A stretch of DNA of 9,199 nucleotides, from positions 1-9,199 of the forward strand of contig JAAFHG010000128.1 of assembly GCA_013297585.1 (NCBI GenBank), given 5' to 3'. This document shows, piece after piece, positions 1 through 6,084 of the stretch; within the stretch, counting starts at the first letter, position 1, and every line of letters begins with the position of its first letter. The DNA comes from Chitinophagales bacterium. GTDB lineage: Bacteria > Bacteroidota > Bacteroidia > Chitinophagales > Chitinophagaceae. The notes under the pieces were generated by a model, which worked only from the letters and a program-made list of their open reading frames with translations, was not told the origin of the DNA and searched no databases. A program made the translations under genes and the position numbers.

Positions 1-833
1 GTTTGGGTGTGTTTTTTGGTATTCGTGAAGTGTGCAACATGCCAGATGTAATGGCAAAACTTGGCTTAACCACAGGTGTTGAAGGTAAAAAAGTAGTGGT
101 ACAAGGTTTGGGTAATGTGGGCTATCACAGTGCTAAATTCTTCCGTGAACATGGTGCTATTGTGGTATCAATTGCAGAATTTGAAGGTGCTATTTATAAA
201 GAAGATGGTATTAATGAGGAAGCGTTGTTTCAACATAGAAAAGCAACAGGCTCTATTTTAAACTTCCCAGGTGCTACTAACTTGGTTAAAAATACTGATG
301 CATTAGAATTAGCTTGTGATATTTTAATTCCTGCGGCATTGGAAAACGTAATTAACGGCGAAAACGCACCACGTGTACAAGCGAAAATTATTGGCGAAGC
401 TGCAAATGGTCCATTAACACCCGAAGCAGATGAAGTGTTTGCACAAAAAGGAACATTAGTAGTACCAGATATGTATTTGAATGCAGGTGGTGTTACGGTA
501 AGTTATTTTGAGTGGTTGAAAAACCTAAGCCACGTACGCTACGGTAGAATGGAAAAACGTTTTACAGAAAATATGAACCATCATATTTTATCGCAACTAG
601 AAGACCTAACTGGTAAAAAAGTAAGCGATGCTGAGCGTAAGTTTATAGAACATGGTGCAGATGAGGTAGACTTGGTACACAGTGGGCTTGAAGAAACCAT
701 GATTACTGCTACAAGAGAAATTATGGACATTTGGAAAGCGAACCCTGCCATACCAGATATGCGTACTGCTGCGTATGTATGTGCTATTGATAAAGTAGGT
801 ACTAGCTATACTGAGCTTGGTATTTTTCCTTAA
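1..833 (+). CDS. Glu/Leu/Phe/Val dehydrogenase (glutamate dehydrogenase), 5'-truncated by the window edge
   Basis: Interconverts glutamate and 2-oxoglutarate plus ammonia with NAD(P), in the cytoplasm. Only the C-terminal 276 residues are visible; the frame is open at the left edge, the first full codon is at position 3, and the true start lies outside. The fragment opens with GVFFGIREV, the family segment leading into the cofactor domain. The Rossmann fingerprint GLGNVG is at fragment residues 35-40. The second strand ends in an acidic AEFEG (58-62), which hints at NAD(H) preference (inference). The family segment NAGGVTVSYFEW is at 160-171. No frameshift is seen, and the gene ends in TAA followed at once by a hairpin. 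It converges with the gene at 894-1430. The family is certain; Glu versus Leu/Phe specificity is inferred from overall resemblance to GDH, since the substrate-binding N-terminal half is missing. Confidence 0.93.
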   Translation, partial: LGVFFGIREVCNMPDVMAKLGLTTGVEGKKVVVQGLGNVGYHSAKFFREHGAIVVSIAEFEGAIYKEDGINEEALFQHRKATGSILNFPGATNLVKNTDALELACDILIPAALENVINGENAPRVQAKIIGEAANGPLTPEADEVFAQKGTLVVPDMYLNAGGVTVSYFEWLKNLSHVRYGRMEKRFTENMNHHILSQLEDLTGKKVSDAERKFIEHGADEVDLVHSGLEETMITATREIMDIWKANPAIPDMRTAAYVCAIDKVGTSYTELGIFP

Positions 834-855
834 TAATAATACTTTTTTGATAATG

Positions 856-890
856 AAAAGGTTGTACTGTAGCTATGGTGCAACCTTTTT
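856..890. terminator. Bidirectional intrinsic terminator between converging genes
   Basis: A 12-bp stem (856-867 with 878-889, one G-T wobble) closes a 10-nt loop. The arms begin with AAAAGG and end with CCTTTTT, so either strand gives a GC-containing stem followed by a U run. It lies 22 nt after the glutamate dehydrogenase stop and just beyond the stop of the minus-strand gene at 894, so it can end both transcripts. Confidence 0.8.
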
Positions 891-893
891 CAC

Positions 894-1430
894 TTACAGA
901 CTAAGGGCATTATTGGCGAATGTTGTTTTGTTTTTTTCAATTAATACAGGTTGGTTATTGGGAAAGAAATAAAAGCTATCATTAAAGTAAGCATATCGTT
1001 TGTATTGGTATTTAACAGCTTGATTGCATAGCCATACAAAATCGCCATAAGAACTGTTAGCGTCTAATACTACCTTTAATACAGTTGTACTATCGTTTGT
1101 AAACTGTAAGCGTTGTATTTCATTGCTAATAAATTTTAGCTTATCATTTTTTAAATTTATTGGTGTATTAATTGAGTTATTAACTACAATTTCCTCCTCT
1201 AAATAAATGGTTTCTAATTTTTTTGTTTCAATTTCTTTTAATACATCACTAGTAGTAACTCTGTAAATGTTTTTCTCTTGCAAGTGGCTATCATCGTAAG
1301 GTAGGTTTAAGCGCAATGCAAAATTTGGCTGTGGTATTCTTTTGGTTAGATAAATAGCATAAATAAAAATTATAGCCAAAGAACCCGTAAGCAATGCAAA
1401 AAGGTATTGTTGTATAGTTTTAGTTGTCAT
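894..1430 (-). CDS. Membrane-anchored protein of unknown function (faint ExbD-like C-terminal pattern)
   Basis: Function is not recognised. From the ATG at 1430 it gives 178 residues. A short N-terminus is followed by one hydrophobic segment at about residues 9-29, then KR and a soluble remainder, which fits a signal-anchor protein with an extracytoplasmic domain. Residues 116-150 alternate a beta-like stretch (TVLKVVLDANSSYGD) with an amphipathic helix and another strand. This loosely recalls the ExbD/TolR periplasmic domain, but the transmembrane Asp of ExbD is absent, so it is not a canonical proton-channel partner. An in-frame ATG at 1463 would add 11 residues; it has a GGAGG 7 nt upstream, but that GGAGG belongs to the trxA terminator. 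I chose 1430 because it places the anchor near the N-terminus. Expression may depend on read-through from trxA, since no promoter is obvious. Confidence 0.65.
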   Translation of the reverse strand: MTTKTIQQYLFALLTGSLAIIFIYAIYLTKRIPQPNFALRLNLPYDDSHLQEKNIYRVTTSDVLKEIETKKLETIYLEEEIVVNNSINTPINLKNDKLKFISNEIQRLQFTNDSTTVLKVVLDANSSYGDFVWLCNQAVKYQYKRYAYFNDSFYFFPNNQPVLIEKNKTTFANNALSL

Positions 1431-1463
1431 GCAATAATAGATGTAGCATTCCATTAAATCCAT

Positions 1464-1494
1464 AAAAAAGCCTCCAAATTTTGGAGGCTTTTTT
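1464..1494 (-). terminator. Intrinsic terminator downstream of trxA
   Basis: A perfect 12-bp inverted repeat (AAAAAAGCCTCC at 1464-1475, GGAGGCTTTTTT at 1483-1494) closes a 7-nt AT loop. On the minus strand it begins 17 nt after the trxA stop and ends in a run of T. Its 3' arm contains GGAGG placed 7 nt before an ATG at 1463, so the element may also affect initiation of the next gene. Confidence 0.82.
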
Positions 1495-1511
1495 ATAATG
1501 TATCAAGCAGC

Positions 1512-1829
1512 TTATAAATGCGCTTGAATTTTTTTGTCTAATACGCTTTTAGGTACAGCACCAATTTGTTTGTCCACTATTTTACCACCTTTTACAAAAA
1601 GGATTGCAGGGATAGAAGTGATGCCATAGTTCATACTGGTTTGTGGGTTTACGTCTACGTTTACTTTACCAATTTTTACTTTGCCTTCGTATTCTTTACT
1701 CAATTCTTCAATAACTGGTCCAATAGCACGACAAGGGCCACACCATTCTGCCCAAAAGTCAATAACACTTAATTGATCGCTATCCAAAACTTCAGCTTGG
1801 AAGTTTGCGTCTGTAAATTCTAAAGCCAT
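1512..1829 (-). CDS. trxA: Thioredoxin
   Basis: Cytoplasmic dithiol-disulfide oxidoreductase, kept reduced by thioredoxin reductase; it serves ribonucleotide reductase, peroxiredoxins and general thiol repair. The 105-residue product has the usual family length. The active site WCGPC is at residues 29-33, the buried Asp is D24 in the VIDFWAEW strand, and the cis-proline is P74 in TSIPA. An upstream in-frame ATG at 1904 would add 25 residues with no thioredoxin counterpart, so the ATG at 1829 (MALEFTDANF) is taken as the start. There is no Shine-Dalgarno, only an AT-rich leader, as is common in Bacteroidota. An intrinsic terminator follows the stop, so the gene is probably mainly monocistronic. 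Confidence 0.97.
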   Translation of the reverse strand: MALEFTDANFQAEVLDSDQLSVIDFWAEWCGPCRAIGPVIEELSKEYEGKVKIGKVNVDVNPQTSMNYGITSIPAILFVKGGKIVDKQIGAVPKSVLDKKIQAHL

Positions 1830-1889
1830 GATTGTAAATTTTTGTTTATAATTGAGATGATTCTCCGTTTCTAATAATGAAATGAATAT

Positions 1890-1897
1890 CAAATATA
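1890..1897 (-). promoter_or_regulatory. Candidate -7 box for trxA
   Basis: The minus strand reads TATATTTG, an exact match to the Bacteroidota -7 consensus TAnnTTTG, about 60 nt upstream of the trxA start. No TTTG lies at the expected distance for a -33 element; the nearest one is only 11 nt away. The call rests on the -7 box alone. Confidence 0.35.
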
Positions 1898-1985
1898 CCT
1901 CCAAATATCAAAGGTGCTTATTTGACTTTTCCACGAGTGTTTATAGAGACGCAGACTGTCATAAAAACTGACAGAGGGGCGTAAA

Positions 1986-1993
1986 TAATTTTG
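1986..1993 (+). promoter_or_regulatory. Candidate -7 box for the toxin-antitoxin operon
   Basis: TAATTTTG matches the Bacteroidota -7 consensus TAnnTTTG exactly and lies 69 nt before the antitoxin ATG. No -33 TTG is seen at 19-21 nt upstream. The leader that would result contains repeated ACTAG half-sites. Confidence 0.35.
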
Positions 1994-2040
1994 CGTATGG
2001 ATAACTAGCATTAATATTGAAACATTATTTACTTATTTTT

Positions 2041-2060
2041 ACTAGCAGTTAAATACTAGT
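2041..2060. promoter_or_regulatory. Inverted repeat ACTAG-N10-CTAGT, candidate operator of the toxin-antitoxin operon
   Basis: ACTAG at 2041-2045 and CTAGT at 2056-2060 form an inverted repeat ending 2 nt before the antitoxin start. A further ACTAG lies at 2004-2008. Type II antitoxins usually repress their own operon by binding palindromes near the start. Its use as an operator is inferred from position only. Confidence 0.3.
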
Positions 2061-2062
2061 TT

Positions 2063-2314
2063 ATGCAAACAGTAACATTAGAAATTACAAACGACCTTGC
2101 AAAAGAAGTGTTACAAACATTAGAGGAAAAAGCATTTATCAGAATTATCGAAAAACCCTTGTTCGATTCGCCTGCATTACCTGGCAAAGCGTTGAATTTG
2201 CAAGCATTTAAAAACTGGATTGCCAATTCAGAAGAATCCCCAACTATCAGCTTAAACGATGCAAAAGCTTTATGGCAAAACAAAAGAAAGCAACTGATGC
2301 AAGCAGAGAAGTAA
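2063..2314 (+). CDS. Putative type II antitoxin partner of a RelE/ParE-family toxin
   Basis: An 83-residue acidic and helical protein that probably binds and neutralises the toxin encoded just downstream. The N-terminal MQTVTLEITNDLAKEVLQTL suggests a beta strand followed by a helix, a common antitoxin dimerisation and DNA-binding layout. The middle is Pro/Gly-rich (33-41). The C-terminal helix DAKALWQNKRKQL (66-78) would be the toxin-wrapping part. I do not recognise a specific antitoxin family; the call depends on size, acidic character and the overlap with the toxin. The start ATG at 2063 is preceded by an inverted repeat and no Shine-Dalgarno. The coding frame overlaps the toxin by 43 nt, so the two are certainly co-transcribed and probably translationally coupled. 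Confidence 0.8.
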   Translation: MQTVTLEITNDLAKEVLQTLEEKAFIRIIEKPLFDSPALPGKALNLQAFKNWIANSEESPTISLNDAKALWQNKRKQLMQAEK

Positions 2315-2622
2315 GAATTTCGGAAAATGCGCTTCAAAACATTGATGAAATTACTGGCTATATTGCTTTTGTAAAGCAAGAACCTCTAAGTGCTGTAAGA
2401 GTTGGTGATGCGTTTTTCAATTTATTTGATAAAATTGGCGATAACCCTTTTGTTTTCAAAGAATGTCAGCAATTACCAGCTAAGGCTAAAATTTACAGAC
2501 AAGCAGTATGTTATTCTTGGATAGTTGCTTATAAGATAACCAATATTGAAATTATTATACTTGGAATTATACATGGTGCTAGAAAACCTTCTAAGCTGCG
2601 CAAACTGAGAAATATTAAGTAA
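2272..2622 (+). CDS. RelE/ParE-family toxin
   Basis: A 116-residue basic protein with the RelE/ParE fold pattern. The opening strand and helix are VRISENALQNIDEITGYI (14-31). A second helix follows (41-56). The core beta section runs from IYRQAVCYSWIVAYKI (74-89) to IEIIILGIIHGARKP (92-106), where the family's strand-HGAR signature is clear. RelE members cleave mRNA at the ribosome and ParE members poison gyrase; the sequence alone does not decide between them, though the segmentation looks more ParE-like. The only ATG able to give the complete first strand is at 2272, inside the antitoxin gene, so about 13 extra N-terminal residues are encoded in the overlap. No frameshift or truncation is seen, so the toxin appears intact. 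Confidence 0.85.
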   Translation: MAKQKKATDASREVRISENALQNIDEITGYIAFVKQEPLSAVRVGDAFFNLFDKIGDNPFVFKECQQLPAKAKIYRQAVCYSWIVAYKITNIEIIILGIIHGARKPSKLRKLRNIK

Positions 2623-2651
2623 AATGAATTATTGATTTAAATAAACTCATT
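2623..2651 (+). terminator. Weak AT-rich hairpin after the toxin gene
   Basis: AATGA and TTATT (2623-2633) pair with AATAA and TCATT (2640-2651) around a 6-nt loop, starting directly after the toxin stop. The stem is almost free of GC and no clean T run follows, so termination would be weak. Confidence 0.3.
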
Positions 2652-2679
2652 GTCTGTCTATCCTTTTAATGAACTAGCA

Positions 2680-2711
2680 TTTGTTGCTTGCCTTAAAGGC
2701 TTGTATATTCG
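2680..2711 (+). promoter_or_regulatory. Candidate Bacteroidota promoter for the HU-like/methyltransferase pair
   Basis: TTTG at 2680-2683, a 20-nt spacer, then TATATTCG at 2704-2711. This fits TTTG-N19-21-TAnnTTTG with one mismatch in the -7 box. It would place the transcription start a few bases before the ATG at 2731, giving a very short leader. Confidence 0.4.
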
Positions 2712-2730
2712 TACCATATTTTAGCCCTCT

Positions 2731-3312
2731 ATGTACCAAGAAATCTACAAATACTTTGTTTTAAATAGAAAGATTAGCATCCCTGGCATTGGTAATTTTT
2801 CTGTAAATATTGATTCTGCTAAACTTGATTTTGTAACAGGTGTATTACATGCACCAAAGCCAAAAGTAGCCTTTGAAAAGGGGCAACCTGCCATTGATAG
2901 ACAGTTTTTTCAGTACTTATCAAAAGCATTAAACGTAGATGAAAGGCAAGCTGTGCAATCGTTTCAAGCATTTAGCCAATCTATAAAAGAGAATATTGAT
3001 AGCAACAATCCTGTAGAATTACCTGGTATTGGTAAGTTGCAAAAAGGCTATAGCGATGATGATATTTTGTTTACTGAAGAAAATAATAGCGCAGTTAACT
3101 ACTTAAGCGATATTAAGTTAAATGCCGCTACAGATAGCAAAGCCAACTTGGTAGAATTGTACAAAACTGGCGATAGCTTAATTATTACTGAAGAAACTGA
3201 AGATGATCGTCTTGAAATGATTATTAAAGAAAAAGACGAAGATTATTGGTGGGTATATGCGTTAATATTAGCTCTAATGGGTGTAGGCGCTTTGTTGTAT
3301 TATTACATTTAA
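2731..3312 (+). CDS. HU-CCDC81-like domain protein with C-terminal membrane tail
   Basis: A 193-residue protein with two short repeats of the HU-CCDC81 type described in Bacteroidota. The first covers about residues 1-50 and carries ISIPGIGNF (15-23). The second covers about 52-115 and carries VELPGIGKL (95-103). HU-type folds bind DNA, but the role of this bacterial subgroup is not settled; it is often fused to a transmembrane helix and a peptidoglycan-binding SPOR domain. Here a linker (116-172) ends in a very acidic stretch, then one hydrophobic helix (173-193), and the protein stops at once. No SPOR domain is present and none is left in the 18-nt gap to the next gene. The topology predicts the HU part in the cytoplasm. 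The gene is followed at 18 nt by the methyltransferase, so both probably form one operon. Confidence 0.75.
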   Translation: MYQEIYKYFVLNRKISIPGIGNFSVNIDSAKLDFVTGVLHAPKPKVAFEKGQPAIDRQFFQYLSKALNVDERQAVQSFQAFSQSIKENIDSNNPVELPGIGKLQKGYSDDDILFTEENNSAVNYLSDIKLNAATDSKANLVELYKTGDSLIITEETEDDRLEMIIKEKDEDYWWVYALILALMGVGALLYYYI

Positions 3313-3330
3313 TGTTTCATTTTTATTTTA

Positions 3331-4230
3331 ATGGCTGAAAGAATTTTCCATCAGTACTGCCCAAGTTGTGGTAGTGCGTCTATACAAAATTGTTTGTCTG
3401 CCAAAGATTATACAGTTAGCAACGAGGTATTTGATATTTGGCATTGCGATAGTTGTTCACTAAGATTTACACAAGCCATACCTGTAGCAGAAGCAATAGG
3501 GCCTTACTACCAATCTACAAGTTATGTTTCGCACAGCGATACCAACGAAGGTTTAATCAATCGCTTGTACCATTTAGTAAGAAATTTTACATTAAAAAGT
3601 AAATTGGCTTTATTGAAAGATGTGACAGGATTGCAAACAGGTGCTTTACTTGATGTAGGTGCAGGTACAGGTGCATTTTCTAATATTATGGCTACTAATG
3701 GCTGGCAGGTTACATCTTTAGAACCAGACGATACTGCAAGAAAAGTAGCAAAAGACAAGTACCATTTAGAACTCCAAAGCCCTTCTGATTTATATTATTT
3801 AAAAAACAATCAGTTTGATGCAATAGCCATGTGGCATGTGCTAGAACATGTACACGATTTGCAAGGCTATTTGAATCAATTTCACGATATTTTAAAACCA
3901 AATGGTAAGCTAGTAATTGCGGTGCCAAACTATACAAGCTATGATGCTACTTATTATGGCAGTAGTTGGGCAGCTTACGATGTACCAAGACATTTGTACC
4001 ATTTCTCACCGCAAAGTATAGATACATTGGCTAAGCTAAAAGGCTTTACTGTAAAGGCTTACAAACCCATGTGGTTTGATAGTTTTTATGTAAGTATGCT
4101 AAGCGAGCAATATAAAAATGGGAAAGGAAATTTGGTTGCAGCGTTCTTTCGTGGGTTAGTTTCAAACATAAAAACCATAGGCAATCCTAAAAATTGCAGT
4201 TCGGTTATTTATGTTTTGGCAAAAAAATAA
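3331..4230 (+). CDS. Class I SAM-dependent methyltransferase with N-terminal zinc ribbon
   Basis: A 299-residue cytoplasmic methyltransferase of unknown substrate. An N-terminal zinc-ribbon-like module has two CxxC knuckles (C10/C13 and C39/C42). The class I Rossmann fold follows. Motif I, LLDVGAGTG, at 107-114 and beyond binds SAM. The acidic residue after strand 2 is E131 in SLEPD. WHVLEHV (168-174) is the typical motif of the Methyltransf_23-like group, followed by LKPNGKLVIAVPN (188-200) and DVPRHLYHF (217-225). Relatives with this layout often occur in polysaccharide or surface-glycan gene sets, but nothing beside this gene supports that here. It is complete, with no Shine-Dalgarno before the ATG, and lies 18 nt after the HU-like gene. 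The fold is certain; the substrate is unknown. Confidence 0.88.
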   Translation: MAERIFHQYCPSCGSASIQNCLSAKDYTVSNEVFDIWHCDSCSLRFTQAIPVAEAIGPYYQSTSYVSHSDTNEGLINRLYHLVRNFTLKSKLALLKDVTGLQTGALLDVGAGTGAFSNIMATNGWQVTSLEPDDTARKVAKDKYHLELQSPSDLYYLKNNQFDAIAMWHVLEHVHDLQGYLNQFHDILKPNGKLVIAVPNYTSYDATYYGSSWAAYDVPRHLYHFSPQSIDTLAKLKGFTVKAYKPMWFDSFYVSMLSEQYKNGKGNLVAAFFRGLVSNIKTIGNPKNCSSVIYVLAKK

Positions 4231-4237
4231 CGTTCTC

Positions 4238-4305
4238 CGCAGATACCACAGATTACCGCAGAAGTTCTTTGTGTCAAAAATCTGCGCATTTCTGCGTTAT
4301 CTGCG
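4238..4305. repeat. Intergenic repeat of inverted CGCAGAT-like units, likely bidirectional terminator
   Basis: CGCAGATA (4238-4245) pairs with TATCTGCG (4298-4305), and CGCAGAA (4257-4263) pairs with TTCTGCG (4290-4296). A weaker third unit, CAGATT (4249-4254), matches AATCTG (4279-4284). So three similar units stand on each side of the centre. It fills the 84-nt gap between the converging methyltransferase and cyclotransferase genes. It resembles dispersed CGCAGAT-type repeats I recall from Bacteroidota intergenic regions; a terminator role is inferred from position and folding. Confidence 0.65.
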
Positions 4306-4314
4306 AGACAAACA

Positions 4315-5139
4315 TTAGAATTTTACTTCAAATAGTTTAGGCCAGTTTTTGCCAGTAATAAAAAAGCGTTTTGCAGTGCTATCGTAAGCAATACCGTTAA
4401 GTACGTCTGTATTTTGGGTAATTTGGTCACCAAAATATTTCTCTTTCATACCGCTAAAATCAGCTTTACCTATTACTTTGCCCGTTTCAGGGTTAATTTT
4501 TACAATGATATCTTTTTGCCAAACATTGGCATAAATAACGCCATCTACTAATTCCATTTCGTTAATAGAATCTAGTGGCCCATTATTATCTGTAACGCTT
4601 ACAATATTTTTTATAGAAAATGTTTCTGGGTCTCTAAAGTAGAGTTTATCGCCACCATTATTCATTATCAATTGTTTACCATTGTTTGTCAAGCCCCAAC
4701 CTTCACCATCATAATCAAACTCTTTTAGCTTTGCCAATGTTTTAGCATCGTAAACAAAGCACTTTTTTTCCCTGTAAGTAAGTTGATAAATTTTGCCATT
4801 TAATAAAGTACAACCTTCACCAAAATATTGTTTATCAAGATTAATTTTCTTGATGTCGTTACCAGTTTTTAAATCTACATAAGCGAGTTTGCTACAACCT
4901 GTATAATCTGAACAGCCAGTACTTTCTAGCAGTTTACCATCATGCCATTCTAGGCCTTCGGTAAAAGCACTTGTTTGGTGCGGGTAAATATTGGTTACTG
5001 TATAGCTTAAAACAGCCGGCTCGTTGCTTACAACAGGTGCTGTTGTTTCGGTTGATTGTGAATCAGAATTGCCATTACAAGCAGCTAAAAATGAAAGTAA
5101 TATTATGAAAGGCTGATTGCGAGAAATGCATTTAATCAT
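4315..5139 (-). CDS. Glutaminyl-peptide cyclotransferase (Glu_cyclase_2 family), lipoprotein
   Basis: Predicted to convert N-terminal glutamine of peptides to pyroglutamate, releasing ammonia. The 274-residue product starts with a lipoprotein signal, hydrophobic 11-20 and lipobox LAAC with C21 as the lipidated residue, so it should sit in the cell envelope facing outside the cytoplasm. After a Ser/Thr-rich linker comes the five-bladed propeller domain of plant/bacterial glutaminyl cyclases. Family motifs are FTEGLEWHDGKLLESTG, YFGEGCTLL, GEGWGLT, DPETF, NEMELVDGVIYANVW and, at the end, LNGIAYD with TGKNWPKLFEVKF. The segment before DPETF reads NNGG where many relatives I recall have SDGS, a possible variation at the centre of the propeller. 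It lies 20 nt downstream of the MBL-fold gene and is probably co-transcribed with it. The converging repeat at 4238-4305 follows. Confidence 0.9.
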   Translation of the reverse strand: MIKCISRNQPFIILLSFLAACNGNSDSQSTETTAPVVSNEPAVLSYTVTNIYPHQTSAFTEGLEWHDGKLLESTGCSDYTGCSKLAYVDLKTGNDIKKINLDKQYFGEGCTLLNGKIYQLTYREKKCFVYDAKTLAKLKEFDYDGEGWGLTNNGKQLIMNNGGDKLYFRDPETFSIKNIVSVTDNNGPLDSINEMELVDGVIYANVWQKDIIVKINPETGKVIGKADFSGMKEKYFGDQITQNTDVLNGIAYDSTAKRFFITGKNWPKLFEVKF

Positions 5140-5159
5140 ATTTTAATTTATATGTATAT

Positions 5160-6062
5160 TTATAGTTTCATTAAGTCTTTAGCAAATATTACTCGTCCAG
5201 AAAAATTTTGATTAATTACTTTCAAACTTTCTAGTTCATCTACTTCACCAGCTATAAAATGGGTGTAAACCAATGTTTTAATTTGGGCTTCTTTAGCCAT
5301 CAGGCTAGACGCTTGCAGATTTACATGTGCTGCTTCAACTTTGGTATTTCGTTGCCCTATTTTACCTGTTTTGTAAGGGTTATTGCCACCTTTAAAAAGC
5401 ATTCCACCTGCATCCATAATTAAGAAATCAGCATTGTTTGCAAAAGCAGCCAAATCTTTTGTATAAGTAAGATCTCCAGTAACTACTATAGACGCGCCTT
5501 CATATTCAAATCGGTATGCTATTGTATAAATTGTATGCGGCACTTTTAAAGTGATTATTTTAATACCATTAATGTTAAAGCTATCGTTACCCATCAAGTC
5601 TTTTACTACAAAGCTGTTGCTTCTACTATTTAATGTTCTATTGCTTTTCGAAAGTCTATAATTAATATCTTCTTCATACAATTTCAAATAACTGCTAATA
5701 AAATTTTCAGTATTTGGTGGGCCATAAATACTAAATGAATTTCTGCCCAAAAGTGCATGAATAAAAAGTGGGGCTAATTCCTCATTATGATCTAAATGGT
5801 GATGTGTAATAAGTAATGCATTAAGGTTTTTATCGTCAATACCAAGTTTATTCAAATTGGCTTGTGTACCATTGCCCATATCTACTAAAATTTTAGTAGT
5901 ACCACTACTAATAAGCACCGAGGCACTTGCCCTAGTAGTGCTATAATTTGGCGCGCCAGAGCCTATAATGGTAGCACTTAACGCATTATTTATAGCTTGT
6001 GCAGCCAAAAGTTGCGAGCACAAAATTGAAAATAATAAATTGATATAAAACTTAGTGTACAT
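5160..6062 (-). CDS. Secreted MBL-fold metallo-hydrolase (RNase Z/arylsulfatase-like)
   Basis: A 300-residue metallo-beta-lactamase-fold hydrolase. Residues 1-23 (MYTKFYINLLF to LLAAQA) look like a cleavable signal peptide, so the enzyme should act outside the cytoplasm, which argues against tRNA processing. The zinc site is complete: HHHLDH at 87-92 supplies HxHxDH, followed by H176 (VPHT), D197 (VTGDLT), H246 (AAHVN) and H268 (THFI). The C-terminal pattern from H246 to LVYTHF matches the tRNase Z/AtsA-type arrangement. The substrate cannot be told from sequence; phosphodiester or sulfate ester hydrolysis are possibilities. The gene starts 52 nt after the ychF stop and is followed at 20 nt by the cyclotransferase lipoprotein, so the two envelope enzymes may work on related material (inference). 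Confidence 0.87.
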   Translation of the reverse strand: MYTKFYINLLFSILCSQLLAAQAINNALSATIIGSGAPNYSTTRASASVLISSGTTKILVDMGNGTQANLNKLGIDDKNLNALLITHHHLDHNEELAPLFIHALLGRNSFSIYGPPNTENFISSYLKLYEEDINYRLSKSNRTLNSRSNSFVVKDLMGNDSFNINGIKIITLKVPHTIYTIAYRFEYEGASIVVTGDLTYTKDLAAFANNADFLIMDAGGMLFKGGNNPYKTGKIGQRNTKVEAAHVNLQASSLMAKEAQIKTLVYTHFIAGEVDELESLKVINQNFSGRVIFAKDLMKL

Positions 6063-6084
6063 GCTTTAGCTATTTAAAATATGG

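Noticed and set aside
1830..1904. N-terminal extension of thioredoxin by 25 residues from an ATG at 1904.
   Set aside because: Thioredoxin starts at MALEFTDANF with the normal length. The extension has no family counterpart and overlaps the candidate promoter.
1956..1974. Small inverted repeat CTGTC-N9-GACAG between trxA and the antitoxin.
   Set aside because: The 5-bp stem is short, has no T run and no clear positional meaning, so it is not distinguishable from chance.
2056..2379. A 107-codon open frame on the minus strand across the toxin-antitoxin genes.
   Set aside because: It is a shadow of the two overlapping sense genes, with no recognisable motif and no upstream signals.
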